64,000 nt of DNA from Dreissena polymorpha (GCF_020536995.1 NC_068359.1:69138110-69202109); one strand, 5' to 3'; counted from the stretch's first letter, positions 1 through 12,833 are shown. A program made the numbers and translations. Notes: generated by a model from the letters alone, not told the origin.

Positions 1-1267
1 ACATGCCGTTTAATTTGTTTGAAAAATTGCATATTTCTGACAGTTACACTTTTCGACAAACAAAGCGATAAATTTACGGAATTTCGAAGATATATTTTCT
101 GCATGTGCCTTATATACTTTAGGCTCGAGATTGGATGTACAACATGGTTCGATGTCGGCACGACATAGACATAATGCCGTAATTTCTACATTGGCCTTAT
201 ACATATTCTAATCGGCTTTTACTGCTTACACAAAATATGTTTTCTCTGTTAATGTGCATAATTGTGCTAAAAGACGATCTTTGCTACAATACATGATTTT
301 CAGTACAATATGTATTTATGCCATGTGTAGTAATATGTTTCCATTTGTCGTCACATATTTGTTTTCCATTTTCACCAGAACATGTGCGCAATTAATTGTT
401 ATTACATTCATATGTTATTTATAATATGGATTTCACAAGTTAGAACAAAACTTAAAAAGACAGACTCAGAAGTTCAGTTGGCGAATGTTATTCTCTAATA
501 TAGACGATAATTAACAGACTCTTATTTACTGCATCCTGCTGATGAACTATTGAAGGGCTCGGTAGTCTGTGTAATCTGTATGTCGCTTCAATTTAAATGA
601 GAATGAAATAATGAACAATCATTTCCAAATGATAGGTCGGTCCAATAACGGCCGATATGAACAATGTTGCATGTCTGACTAGATATCAGGGGAATGTCGG
701 ATTGATATTGAAATGTATGCATGAATGTAATATCTCCTAAACACTTCTTGGATATGAACACAACATGGCAACATGCCCAGCACATTAGCTAACATTAGAC
801 AAATATATACTTTCAAAGAAATTAATATACATGCCCTTAATTAGCGAGTAAATCTGGGGACGGACAGACATAAAAAGGCAAATTCATCCATAAAAGCGTG
901 TGTATGAAAGCAACCTTTTTACTTTTGATGGTAATAGTAATCATTCTGTTTGATATGCATGATACATTTTTTGGGCAAGTAACTAGAAACGTCTGATGCT
1001 TAACAATGTTCTTCCACAGGCTCGTTCTCTTTCGATTTGGTGCTGACAGCACTTTCTCGTCATTTGTAATAGTAAACTTTACTTCAAAAATGTTAAATTC
1101 CCGAAACATTTCAAATTTGTGTACACAATTAAGTTTGTCTTCTTGATTTATATGTTTTTTGAATACTAACGTATTCTTATGAAACATACATCTTCATATC
1201 ATATTTATAAGGATGACAAAATATATATATTGGAAGGTCGATTCAATTAGTATAAAAATATTTTTAG
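1..1267. other. No supported gene; presumed intron or upstream of G1
   Basis: AT-rich DNA. I looked on the + strand for a D-type exon, which should precede the first A exon of G1, and found none, so G1 probably starts left of the window. A 116-codon open frame on the minus strand (837-1187) has no recognisable motif and I do not call it. Confidence 0.4.
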
Positions 1268-1359
1268 AGAAGACCGATCATGGGTGTGTGAGGAAGATGG
1301 TACAACTATTTTGCTGAACGCCGAGGGAAAAATGAAATGTCAGAACGGCAATCATAAGG
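1268..1359 (+). CDS. G1 exon A1 (92 nt, phase 2-1)
   Basis: Follows a tttttag acceptor and is followed by a GT donor. It reads E-D-R-S-W-V-C-E-E-D-G, then N-A-E-G-K-M-K-C and G-N-H. Length, phases and the Trp/Cys/His positions equal those of the A exons at 10342, 42804 and 46564. That four-way agreement is the main evidence. Confidence 0.75.
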
Positions 1360-4300
1360 GTATTTCATAATCCCAATTATACATGTATTGTAATTAACAC
1401 GTGTAAATCATACGCTAGCGACTAACTTAATGTCAACTCGTAACTATCGCCAACTGTCTGTTGTTGAATGTATTTAACAGGTTATTAGCACTTAGTGACG
1501 TACATGTAAAATCAATGTTTTCCATCTAGTTTTAATTTTCGAATGTTGTATCGAAGACATTTAACCATCCAAACTATGCGTGTAAAGGTCGTAAGTCAGT
1601 TGGAAATGAATCGCAGACAGATCGGCGTCTGGACATATAACATTTGCGTTGCATCTTTAGCAATTTGCAAATGGTCACATAACGATTTTAACGATGATTG
1701 GTTAGCGACAGGGTGCAGATTTATCTGCAACAGGTCGATTACAAATGACACAAGGATTGTGTTAATATATTGGTTTCATCGCAACATTTCATAAACATAC
1801 ATTTTTTTTCCAAAGCCGACGTGTACCATGTCGTTGAAACAGAAGGAAATGATATTGACAAACCAGTACTGGTATGGATTGTTTACTCAACGTACACATA
1901 TTTCAAAAGTGATCACCATATAACATACGATCTTACCTAAACTTTACTCTGTAATCTCTTCCTTCTTTCACGAGTCTGTAATTGTCTTGACCTAAATGTG
2001 ACCTCGTCTTTACGACATCTTTTAATACATGAAGAAATATATATATATTGCTAATCTTAACACTGCACTATCGTTTATAATATACATTGCACCCATTGTG
2101 TTGCAGTGACGAAATGTACTCACAAACCGTTATGTACCTCACTGTAGTGTATAGGCAATAGGTAACTTTCCTTACAAAACACTAGCGTTTGTTTGCATAT
2201 ATGTAATGTTTCAGGAGTATTAATATACTTATGACTGCATAAATCATTATTTAAACAATCTTGCCTTATGATAACACACCACGCTCTCACAGTTATTATA
2301 CTAATATAAAAGAGACGAAAGTCATTATATTAAGTTTCCTGCATGCATTCAAAGTACAAGTTTTGTAAATGAATTATCATGTCGACGGTTTCTGTATGTC
2401 AGTATAGTTGCGAAAACGCGCGATGAATTATTTAAAAAAAAAGTATTTCTGTCATCACATTTACTCGGGTTTACTGCCAATCCGTCAGGTTTACCATCAA
2501 TGATTAAATATTTTATATTATACACCTTTAAATAATCTTACTTAAATAATCGGGTATTTTCATTATAGAATAAAAGCTACTCGATTGTATTAATATATAA
2601 TTATCGTATTTCACGGTGTAAAATCCGTTTCCGTAAGAAACGGCTGGTAAAGCGGTGTCATTAAAATTCGTCACGTTCCGAGCGACAGTGAAAAAAACCA
2701 GATTTCATGAATTTTTGAATTACGTCATTAATGTGGATAACATAATGACGTCATGATGTCATGCAAACAAACATTCGCAAAGTTCAATATAAAGTTATAT
2801 TTATTTTCAAAATTTTTACATCATGTTTTTAACTGGTGACTCGTTTTTTCGTCGTTAGTACCTAAATAGTTCTCTATTCGCCATGCGGGCTCTTGAATTA
2901 CGTCACACAGTCAACGCGTGTTATACAACCAATCGGGATACCATACCCTTGTAATTATACCTATTTACTGCAAACAATACTCCAATCTCAATATGATGTA
3001 GCGTTATTAATTAAAGCATACGTTTCATATACATTCTGAACAGACAGACGATACAGACGGGGCACCCATATGAGAGGCAAAGTAACAATACAACACCAAC
3101 GCCGGACTGAACTAAATTTAACTTCTTAACACACAAAATTGTGCTGGTTTTAATACCGTAATATATGATGGTTTTATAATAAAGCCTAACCAGTAAAGAT
3201 GAAACAGCTGTCTCTCAATACATAAACAGAGATTATTCCTATGGATATGACGGGAAATAAACTTTTACCAAGATATTTCTTCAAACAGGTTATTGAAAAT
3301 TCATGAAAAGGCATGACATACTTATGGACAGATGTAAACTAATGAGAATCCGTCTGGAGGCATTAAGATACTCAATTTTCAATAGACATTTTGTAAATAT
3401 TGAATTTAAAAGTTCACAAATTTAAATGTATGCTTAATACATATAAAGTGCTGTGACTATTTACAAATAAACACTACTTTTAGATGAAACACGTTTTATT
3501 ATTATTGTTTTTTTTCTTCTTCTGATACACGTAATTCTTCTTCTACTTATTATTATTATTATTAGTGTACGTAGCAGTCTTTGAATTAGTAGTATAATCG
3601 CTGTATATTGAGTTATGAACAACAAAAACATTGCAGGGGACGTTTGTAAATGGGTCTGGAACTGCGGGAAGAGATTTCATCGCGGGCAGTATGTTAAAGC
3701 GCCGCTGGAGAGCTTCACGAATGCCCTGTCACAAAACATGCAGTCTCTGGATAAAATGGGTACCATTTGGTGGGCAAATCTTGTACGTGACTTGGATAGA
3801 CAGTATAACTCTCCAGCGTATGTACACTTTTATTATTTATTTTTGCGAAAGCCAACAAACAAGGCGTAAGAATAGTGTTATGACATTGTAATACATGAAA
3901 TAAAACAAAACGTAATTGTGTGTGTTACAATGATAAGATTTTCATTTTATCGAACAAGCGGGTCGATCATAAACATTTACATTAATACAACTAACGTAAA
4001 CATTCACATAGCAATAACGAACTTCATACTGTGTATGCCTCGTGTATTTGTTTCAGTGCAAGCTTTTCGGGTAATAGACTGGCTACGAGGGGACAACGGT
4101 AACAATATGTACATTCTTTTAACTCGAGATCCAGTCAAATCACATTCAAATGCGCTTTCTAGATTAGTATTGTATTTGAAATAATTATCTATTTACCACA
4201 TTCGGATACATAGATTTTAAACGAAATAGTAGTTCGCGTTTGTATATGAAATGTTTATGGTTTGTTAGGTAACACAAACATAAATAGTATTGTATGTATT

Positions 4301-7300
4301 TCAAATTTATAACAATGACTTATGGTACAGGTTTGTTTTTATCTTAAGATATCCATCATTACAACTGTTATTGTTTCATTGACAGGTTACCTTTCGTGCA
4401 CTTTTCTTGTATTGTTATTTTAGTTCCCGCTACTCGGAAAACATTCGACGTGCTCCAAAAGAAAACCGGTAAGTAGTTTAGTTATGTTATGTATCGCTTA
4501 CATAAGACACATTGCAAACACACAACCAGCAAGCTTCATCGTATATTGTATTAGGTTGTTCGATGGTACAAATACGCTGGTATGTGTATTTTAGTCTTGG
4601 TAAAAATAGAATAATGACTAGTTTTATGAAATGTCATTACATGAACACCTGTCAATAATGAAACTTCACTAAAAAAACGTATTACATTAATGATAGTTTT
4701 ACTTTAATTGTTTGTTAAGTGGTTCGTTTTGTATTGCGTCATACTACAGTTGATGTTTAAAGTATTATTCTGCAGTGACATTGCATTTTAGTACACTAAA
4801 TTAATGATTGCTCGTGAAACAATTGTGATAATTTTTCAAACATTAGTTTACATATACCTAATAACAAGTACATTACATATCTTAAGAATTCTTATACATG
4901 ACGTGTGCATATCGTCTAAATGGCGTTGTCTAACAAAAGCGAAAAATCAAAATGTTAAATAGTGAAGTGGCTATCAAGACGAAAAACTGCTGCTTCATAC
5001 ACTAAGTTGAGTTTTTTCAGTTCTAGTTACAAAGGATACATCAACGATTCAGCTAAAGAAGCAAAGTAAGATTGTGCAGATCTTTTATATTTTCATCACA
5101 ATAATTCATTTGAAAATGGTATTTCTGAAGATAGATGAGTTCAATACATACATTTATAAACAATGTTTGTTATATAACATCAAAAACATGCTGTTTTATT
5201 TCATTCAATATCACTAAAATATTAAGTGTAATACATGCATATTGTATTCAATAACATATTGACAACTTAGAATTTTCTTTTACCAAAACAGTGAGAATAT
5301 TTTGAAAATATTATGGGTAAGAAAACATACGTGTTGTATTGTAAGTTTTGAATAAACAAGAGGTAAACATGTAAAAACATAGTTCCATACAATTAGGTCA
5401 TTTATGTTTTGTCTTTCAGTTTTAGCTTCTTGAGGCCACCACAAAACGCGTCTAGGTTGGAACGGTAAAACTATTTTGATGTTTATATGTTATTAGCATT
5501 CACTTGAAACAGTAACATGTATACAGAATCTGAAACGAATAGTAATGTCATACCATATTTGTATAAACGAATGCAGGAATTTCGTAAAAAAGAGAGCTTT
5601 GTGCGGGTACAATTAAATATAGTATGACATGGGAACGTCAGATCACATTTGTCCCATCCGACAATATACTCGACGCGATCTTAATAGATATTAACGACTT
5701 TTAGCGCAAATGACGTCATATGATTGTTTAATAATGTGAAGCCAACGAGAACGCTTATAATGTGATCTTAGTATTTTTGAGAATTTCGCAATCCTTATTT
5801 CACACATATGACGGCAAACGTAGTATAGGTTTGATAATATACGTTCCAAAAATGATGCGGTCGTTCCAATAAAAATACATGTTCAAGCTACTGCATAAGA
5901 ATTCCGTGTTTCGCATTGTGAAATCTGTTTCCGTTGTCAACGACTAGGCATGGAATAATTGTGTGTGTTATGTATCGTAAATATCAATAGCGTTCCGAGC
6001 AACATTGTGAAAACTTGTTTTATTTCTTACAAGCACAGGGCACGTGTTCGTCATATAAAATAGTCATCTTTTTTTAAACATCTTTAAATATTTAATTTTT
6101 ATGTACAATATATTCGTTGTCTACAGTATTTTCGAATTGATTTATCGCAAGGTGGTATATTATAACTTGGATATTACAATACGATCGTGTTCCGATGAGT
6201 TGTATCGCACTCTTAGATTGAACGATATATTTATGAAATGTGGTATGTATTGCACGGGTCTGAAAGGTAAGTGGTGTACACCATCACAAAAGCAACCCAT
6301 GCGGATAAACCCACTGCAACACCAGAGTCATGTACTAACCAGTATGTATCCACAATGAATACTTAACATATAGCTTTCTAGAATATCAAGTGTTGTCACG
6401 TAGAATATAAATATTGGAAAATATTGTGATTAGTTTGGAATGTAACCTTGGCTTTAATTGATTGTTACGTGTTCATATGTGTTGCTTGGTTTTCGTTTAT
6501 CAATAATTTAAATGTATGTATATTTAATAATCAAGTTGAAGACTTGACTTGGTGTTTTTGTTGTTAACCTAAATTTGAACAAAGCCTTTACATGGTAATT
6601 CTATAACTCTCTAAAAGTTTTATAATAATTGAGCCATAAATGTAGCCTCTAAAATGGTAACAAGGTTTTGTAAGATTTGAAACTTTGACTTATTTTTTAC
6701 AAGCACGTTACCCAAATTTAAAATTGTCAAGATGTATATTCTGACCAAGTATCAAGTTTGAGTGCTTAAATGTGTCCTCTACAGTGCTAACCATGTTTGT
6801 GTAAGAGTTTACTTGGTTATTGTTTTGAGCACGGGATCCATATGCGAACACTATCTAGATACTGTCTATAATAAATATTGCAAACATCAGTATTAAATGA
6901 TAAATGTTGCCTTTAGAGCAGTTATTAGCTATAGGTTGACAAAGCCCACCGGACGCCGGACATAGGGTGATTATAATAGCTGACATTGAGAAATTCATGC
7001 TCAACTGAGCTGTGAATCAAATATCCAATTTGTCCATGTTTGTTTCTTAATATGTTATTTTTTCTATTACAAATGCCCCACACATATGTATGTAGAATTA
7101 TTGTTATCGTTGTCATACATACAAACGCGAATGGCAAATAAACCACTGAAATAAATCAGTTTGCACAAACTCATCCTGAAGTTCATTTGTTTTCTTGCAA
7201 ACGTTTTACTTAATGGCGTACTTATTATTTCACATTATGGTAAAGCAATACCCTCAGTATTTTGCTCATAATCAAATAAAGGAAATGCATGAACACATTG

Positions 7301-10300
7301 TCACTTGCATTGTTAGAATGTTTTTTTTATTGCAGAACCTTTAGCAAAAACAACAACGCATCGAGAGAACAACGGTAAAATAATTGTTAAATTAATTTGC
7401 AGTCAATTTCTATTAGAAAGGCAAAATATTAAGATACGTAAAATCATAAAAATTAAATTTCACAGAAACAAGTTTATTTCAAAATATACAAAGTTCATTT
7501 TACAAGGTACACGAAAGGTCTGATTCGTACATTAGATGTTATTTCTACTGTCATGATGGACATACGGTTTACATAAGGTTACACGGTATTTTGTTACTGC
7601 TTGTATGTGAAGTAAACATGACTAAATAAAAATCGTCGGTACTTTAAAAATAATGTATTTTTCATCAATATCGTCCATCATGAAGAACAATCTCCTTTAA
7701 CGTCAATTTATGGGGGGTATACATAAAAAACAGCTACGACTGATTGTGAAATTCTGTTTCAAGTTACTCGTACAACATCCAGTCAGAAAAGAGAGCAGCA
7801 AAAAGGTATACCTTTTATCAAAGATTTATAAATACACTTGATAGACCTTTGCTTATATACATTTTAACGTTATTTGCTTTCATTTTTTGAAACATAAATA
7901 CACTTTTAATACATGCATTGTTAAACATAAATATTTTCATAAACCCGCTTCAATGGATGTTAATAGACCGATTACTTATGTTATTTTAGAAACAATATCG
8001 TTATTACATATATTTTGTTTCGGACACAACTGTACATTTAAATTGTTAATTAGATCCAAACACCAAATGTATCTCCTTTTATTATATTTTAAAGCTATTA
8101 TAGTTAGACATAGATTTATATATTTAGACCTTATTTCTATTAAATGAATATTCTATTAAATGAATATTCATTCACAAGCGCGGTTTATAACATACAATGT
8201 ATATAACACGCAATATTAATAATAGCTATTTTGCCGTTGTGGCGAAAGATTTATGAAAGATATCTTAAAGAACTAAAATAACGTACTTGTAAAGCTTATG
8301 TGCATGCAACGTCCTAAAACAACAAAATACAGTTTTTGATTAATTCGATGCAGTTTACGTTGTATGAAAGTCCCCTACCCAATTGACACTACGAAACAAT
8401 ATATTTACACCTGTCCATTTGTTAATGAGTGTTAGTTTGTCATCAGACTCTGGATTTTTCAACAACTAGAAAACTCAGTCCGTGGATTGAAAGGCCTATG
8501 AGAAATATGCACTGAATTAGATTTTTTTTCACCTGAAAAAAGTGTGATTGTTACGGTTCTGGAAATACGTGGAAACGGTCAAAAAAACCTGGATCCTAAG
8601 ATAACTCAAAACGTTCATCAGCTTGGTTATTGTAACTCGATATCAGGATAGAGGGCCATATGGGCAATATTGTGGTTGCTATGGTTACAGAAATACATGA
8701 AACTGTCCGAAAAAACTGAATCCTATGAGAACTGAAAAGTAATTTATCAATTTTGATGAAACTAGGTATATGGATATGAGGGCTTGATATGGAATGTACA
8801 CTGTATTTAAATATTTTCTTCCGAAAATCATTGTGATTGCCATGAATACCAAAATAAGTGAAAACTGAGGCTGGATCCTTCCACAACGTAAAAAGTACTT
8901 AACAAACGTTTATGAAACTCTTAAAGTGGATAAAGAGCGATAGGCACGTATTTTTTTTAAATGGAACAAAAGGTGTGGGTAATATGATAACACAAATAAG
9001 TAAAAGCAAGACTCAGGATGTTTATACAACGTTAAAAGTGATTAAGCTAAGTTGATTAAACTCGGTAAATTCATAAACAGTCTTATGGAGAATTATACAT
9101 AACATTTTCATGTTTCTTTATTCAGGCCAAAATTGTTGTGGCTAGGTTTACATAAATTCTTAAAAAATAAAATTTCTATCCTGCCATAATTATAAATTAC
9201 TTAAGGTAGGGTGATGATATTTTGGGGGATAATGTTCTTATTCCGACAAAATTAACCCAATATTGTCCGTGTCAAAACTGTGTTTTTCGAATGTAATAAC
9301 GCTTTATAATAAGGCGTGTTATGAAATTAGATTATACAGAAAGAATAAGTTATATATATCTTGTGCTCGTTTAAGCATTAAACACTTATCTTTCTGCGCA
9401 TGTGTGTGCATTATTTTCAAAACATATTAATTCGCACATGAGTATTCCAGAATTTACTACACTGATTTGTGTTTTTCACAGAAAACAAGTCGTTTATCGC
9501 GTGCAGTGCTTTTGAATCCTAATATTTAGACAGTGTACGATTGCGAAGTGTTCTTCTAACGTATCAAATACAAATGGTCATTTTCAGAATATATAGTTTG
9601 TTATTGGTTAAGCCTGCTACGCTTGCTTTCTAATGTTGGTCGTTACAATTAATCCGTGTGTTTTACGGTTTATAATAAAAACAACAGATCAATCGCTTGT
9701 AAATGTGTTTTTGTTGTGGTATCCAGGAACCCAAGGTGGTTTGCGCTTAAGAATTTCAGCTGCCCGGTTTTAAATTGTCCTTCGAGGTAAGTGTTTGAAT
9801 TGATTCCAAGTTAATATGGTATTTAGGTCTTAAAACTAAATTATTTTTGACTTTTATTTTTGTATCTACAATTTCTACAATCAGTAAATATCATGTATGT
9901 TCGTGCTGAATGTAAGGTTTTAAATAATATTTCGCACAAGTGGTTTGCTGGCTATATGTGTTTCTCAGGTGTGTAATATTCCACTCACGGCTTCCCTTTG
10001 GCGTGTGAACAAAGTCGTCGGCCTTGATTGCTTGTTCAAAATCTAGTCCGACCTGGCGATTGCAATGTTATTGCATTAAATTGTGTAAAGCTGTGATAGC
10101 TGAATTACCCATCATAATGCGGGTTCGAACTACTTAGTTTAATCAATTAATAACAATAAAATTAGTCTTTAAATATTTGCTTTGCTGTTTAAGAAAATTA
10201 ACCAGCCCATTATAAAACAAAAAGACAGTATGCCCATAATTGTTGGCTGTTGTTTGTTGAAAAAAAAAGCACCTTGTGTGTACAATAATCATATATATAT

Positions 10301-12833
10301 ATAGATCGTTTTGTGTCAATGGGCATGTTGGTCATTTAAAGAAGAGGCAAGACCTGGGTGTGTGATATGGACGGTTCAACTATGTTCGTTAACGCTTTCG
10401 GCAAAATGGAATGTGAACACGGCACACATACTGGTATTGTATTTCAATATTTTTATGTCAACTTAATAAGTTGTTATTTTTTCGTTGAATTGTAAATAAT
10501 TCTTCATACAGTAAATAAGCATGTTTCATATAATAATTGGTGTAATTATCAACTTACCTTAAACGATATTATAATAGTTTTATACCCGAAAACCAAGTTA
10601 GAAAGACGTACACGTGAATCACCTTTTCGGTTAGTTGGTTTAATTGATGGTTGGTTGGCCTGAACGTATTTCTTTATTTGCCAAGCAGATGTTCTTCGAT
10701 TAAACATAATTTAAGTTATATATATTACACTTCCATCATAGTATTATTATTCAAATAAACTAAACAATTTCAAACCCAGCGCCCATGAAAACTATTTCAG
10801 AGAATCTATATTTCATTAATTCCTCTGGATGTTATTTGTACGTGTAGATATAATGATTCCAATGTTACGAATCTTTATTTCCGTTAGATATCTTGGGCAG
10901 ATGAAACTTTCCAATAACTTGTCCGTTATCGAAATGTCAGTCCCCAAAGACTAAAATACCAGATAAAGTACTTACGTTAAAACTTGATACTGCTATTTCA
11001 CAGGGAGCAATTAAGCAATTTGTACGAAACTTGATTCACTTAGAAAATACCATGTGGGGATCATGCAAGACATTTCGATTTTTACAAGAGGTTGACAAAT
11101 CATGTTGCTGCAACCACAGTAGAACAACACTTACTTTTGTTTACTCGAAGCAGTGAACAAAATGATTGTATGACATTTGGTATACTAATTTAAAATGGTA
11201 AGAAAATTATGTATCAACCTTCATTTCTGCAGATTTCAAACAGGAGGTGTATTTTATAAATATAGGAATATGAATGTAAAACTAACACATACAATCAATA
11301 AAGGCAGCTCGACTGCTGGATCTTGCAGTGGGTGATGGATATTATATTTGATTGTGAAATATTACAGTGTCAAGATATGGGGCACTTTGAAGTCAATGCA
11401 CATTTTTTATTCACATTTGTTTCCGCTGGCAGGGAATTTCTGCTGTGCTTTGCAATATTGTAAAATCTTGTTCTTTTTGTTTCAGATTGTTAAATTGTAT
11501 TAATTATTCTCTGCAAGTTGATAGGTTAGTGTTATCACTATTTTACCCGGCCGCATCCAACCGTCACCGACAGGCATATACATCGATGACATCAGATTTA
11601 CTACACAATGTTTGCATTTTTCATTCGTTGTTGAAATGTGTTTATTTGTATGGCTTTTTGTCACTTGCAAATGCAACTGTATATTTTTCTTATATACTTA
11701 TTATCGATTTTTTGTGTAGACATAATTTGTGTTATGTTTTAATCACACAACTGATCGTGCGTCATGATCTTAAAATATTCAAATTGGCACGATTGCAGAA
11801 ATGGCGGGAATACTTCTTCAATTTTTTTTCGTTTTATATTTAATTCCCATCTTCCGTTAAAACTGCTACCTTTTTTGTTTATTTTACAACCATGACTGTA
11901 AGCAAAACAACTTCTTTTACATTTACTTATAGATTTATAGATTTTGTAAAAAAATGTGTTTGCATAATGTGAAGTAATACGATCTATTTTTGTTTGGAGC
12001 TGTTCTATTATTTCATACTTTGTTTAGACGTATTATAAATGTTTTTTTCTTTGCACGCATGTTTTCTATATATAACGGGGGGCACGCGCTTTGACTACAT
12101 GACTTATTTATCATAGAGTTAAATTTATAAAAGCGTCAATTTAATAGATAGATAGTTTATCAAATTAAGTGATAGCACTATGGCATACAGAAGAAACATC
12201 ATGAGTATTAACCAAAAGCTTCATATTGTCTCATTATATCAGTGTTTGATTAGTAACTAATATTGTTGATTGGATATATGTGTTCCCACGGTGATTATTA
12301 ATTGCAAAAACATTACAGGGGAAATCTGCACGTGGGTTTGGAACTGTGGGGACAGATTTCATCTCGAGGAGTATGATACAACATGCTTAGAAGGATTCAC
12401 ATTTTCCTTGTCTCGAGCCGTACAGCTGATGGCTGGAATGGGTTCAGAAAAAGTCGCTTGTCTGATCAATAATTTAGGAATCCAATTTGACACGTTAGTA
12501 TACCTTGCATAACAAGATAATTATACTTCACATATTAATCATTTATTTATTGTCATAGCGATTTTTGTATATGTATAGGTCTAACGAATTATGTTTTTCT
12601 TGATAAATATGCATATTTGATGTATTAAACAATTGTAAAAAAAAGTTGTATTGAAATAAAATAGTTAATAGGGGTCAATCGTCTAAAATCGTCTAAAAGG
12701 CTGGTTTAGCAATACAGCACAAGAAAAATTAAAGGCAACTACCACTTGGACAGAAAATAATCTCTATGCTTTTTGTTTCAGGTCCAGTTTTTCTGGTTAC
12801 ATCGGAAATGCAACGAGAGCATTTGTATTTTAA
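1268..12833 (+). CDS. G1: modular gene with two A-B cassettes (5'-partial, spliced)
   Basis: Unrecognised family. Predicted join: 1268-1359, 3637-3817, 4057-4098, 4424-4468, 5021-5065, 5420-5464, 7336-7374, 9727-9786, 10342-10433, 12319-12493, 12782-12833. Every exon has AG before it and GT after it, except the last, which ends in TAA. Phases chain without conflict (A is 2-1, B is 1-2, linkers and D are 2-2), and all ten junction codons are sense. The product has module A1-B1, a Ser/Asn/Arg-rich hinge of five linker exons, then D2-A2-B2 and a short tail. Conserved C-x3-C, WVC, C...H and W-x-W-N-C-G-x-x-F-H residues suggest a metal-binding fold of about 110 residues ending in an amphipathic helix. 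No signal peptide or start codon is visible, so the 5' end is missing. A second gene, G2, shares the design. The role is unknown. Confidence 0.72.
2564..2700 (+). repeat. Dispersed repeat, copy 1 (intron A1-B1)
   Basis: Shares two blocks with 5860-6025: a 'tttc..tgt.aaatc.gtttccgt' block near 2611-2634 and 'cgttccgagc' near 2674-2683, in the same order and orientation. It is an old, diverged interspersed repeat of unknown class. Confidence 0.5.
3495..3566 (+). repeat. TTA/CTT trinucleotide-rich stretch
   Basis: An imperfect run of tat/tta and ctt triplets in the A1-B1 intron, just upstream of exon B1. It may serve as an extended pyrimidine-rich tract. Confidence 0.6.
3637..3817 (+). CDS. G1 exon B1 (181 nt, phase 1-2)
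   Basis: Acceptor ttgcag, donor gtatgt. It opens G-D-V-C-K-W-V-W-N-C-G and R-F-H-R, then runs into a helix-forming stretch with ESFTNALSQ and LDKMG. It has the same length and phase as the B3 exon of G2 and the same landmark residues as B2 and B4. The junction with A1 rebuilds a Gly codon. Confidence 0.78.
4057..4098 (+). CDS. G1 linker exon C0 (42 nt, phase 2-2)
   Basis: A tttcag acceptor and a gtaaca donor flank a 42-nt phase-2/2 exon reading ASFSGNRLATRGQ plus a split Arg. Its S-F-S start and basic end match the other linker exons. Its length is a multiple of three, so it can be skipped without changing frame. Confidence 0.62.
4424..4468 (+). CDS. G1 linker exon C1 (45 nt, phase 2-2)
   Basis: Acceptor ttttag, donor gtaagt. 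It encodes SRYSENIRRAPKEN plus a split Arg. It is the same size and phase as C2, C3 and the G2 linker. Confidence 0.65.
5021..5065 (+). CDS. G1 linker exon C2 (45 nt, phase 2-2)
   Basis: A strong acceptor (gttttttcag) and a gtaaga donor. It encodes SSYKGYINDSAKEA plus a split Asn. It resembles the start of the G1 terminal exon (SSFSGYIGNA), which suggests linker and terminal exons share an origin. Confidence 0.65.
5420..5464 (+). CDS. G1 linker exon C3 (45 nt, phase 2-2)
   Basis: Acceptor gtctttcag, donor gtaaaa. It encodes FSFLRPPQNASRLE plus a split Arg. The N-A-S-R element recurs in C4. Confidence 0.62.
5860..6025 (+). repeat. Dispersed repeat, copy 2 (intron C3-C4)
   Basis: Partner of 2564-2700: 'tttcgcattgtgaaatctg' near 5910 and 'cgttccgagc' near 5991 align in order. 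The spacing between blocks differs, so an indel separates the copies. Confidence 0.5.
6600..6930 (+). repeat. Internally periodic degenerate dispersed repeat
   Basis: A 'taaatgt..cctct/ttaga' phrase recurs near 6639, 6767 and 6901, about 130 bp apart, with 'gtaacaaggttttgtaaga'-type sequence after each. I recall this layout from old interspersed repeats of bivalve genomes, but did not search for it. It has no coding content. Confidence 0.5.
7336..7374 (+). CDS. G1 linker exon C4 (39 nt, phase 2-2)
   Basis: A T-run plus attgcag acceptor and a gtaaaa donor. It encodes TFSKNNNASREQ plus a split Arg. It is shorter by two codons than its neighbours, with the same S/N/A/S/R flavour. Confidence 0.58.
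8138..8172 (+). repeat. Short tandem duplication (about 16 bp x 2)
   Basis: 'attctattaaatgaat' is repeated back to back. It is a simple local slippage product. Confidence 0.7.
8546..9060 (+). repeat. Periodic degenerate repeat (about 125-160 bp monomers)
   Basis: Four diverged monomers start near 8546, 8672, 8831 and 8973. Each begins with a 'gttgc/ttatgg..ac..aaata..tgaaa' phrase, and three carry a 'tggatcc/gaatcc' box. The spacing is uneven (126, 159 and 142 bp). It looks like an old tandem or composite interspersed repeat in the intron before D2. Confidence 0.5.
9727..9786 (+). CDS. G1 exon D2 (60 nt, phase 2-2)
   Basis: It reads NPRWFALKNFSCPVLNCPS and is flanked by ccag and gtaagt. The W-x-A-L-x-x-F-x-C-P-V-x-x-C-x-S pattern matches the D exon at 44318 and, more loosely, the one at 41587. 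Its position directly before A2 repeats the D-A-B order of G2. The 60-nt size is 36 nt shorter than the G2 D exons, which carry an extra Ser-rich start. Confidence 0.72.
10342..10433 (+). CDS. G1 exon A2 (92 nt, phase 2-1)
   Basis: It reads RGKTWVCDMDGSTMFVNAFG, then K-M-E-C and G-T-H. Length and phases equal those of A1, A3 and A4. The acceptor tract is weak (catttaaag), which is the one doubtful point. Confidence 0.72.
12319..12493 (+). CDS. G1 exon B2 (175 nt, phase 1-2)
   Basis: Acceptor cattacag. It reads G-E-I-C-T-W-V-W-N-C-G-D-R-F-H, then LEGFTFSLSRA and a helix ending I-Q-F-D. It is two codons shorter than B1. The donor gttagt is non-ideal but gives the expected phase 2. Confidence 0.72.
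12782..12833 (+). CDS. G1 terminal exon with stop
   Basis: A ttgtttcag acceptor, then SSFSGYIGNATRAFVF and TAA. It aligns with the G2 terminal exon (SSGSVIYFTRAG and stop) and with linker C2, so it looks like a linker exon that became terminal. Confidence 0.62.

Noticed and set aside
837-1187. 116-codon minus-strand open frame
   Set aside because: Long for such AT-rich DNA, but it has no motif, no paralogue in the window and a composition like translated noncoding DNA.
7775-7797. Possible extra linker exon between a ccag and a gtatac
   Set aside because: 23 nt, wrong phase for the neighbouring cassettes and a poor acceptor tract.
10080-10135. tRNA-like B box (gggttcgaac) near 10130
   Set aside because: The A box is weak and too close, and no cloverleaf can be drawn.
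11445-11843. 132-codon + strand open frame inside the A2-B2 intron of G1
   Set aside because: Hydrophobic, low-information translation with no signal, motif or splice context; probably chance.
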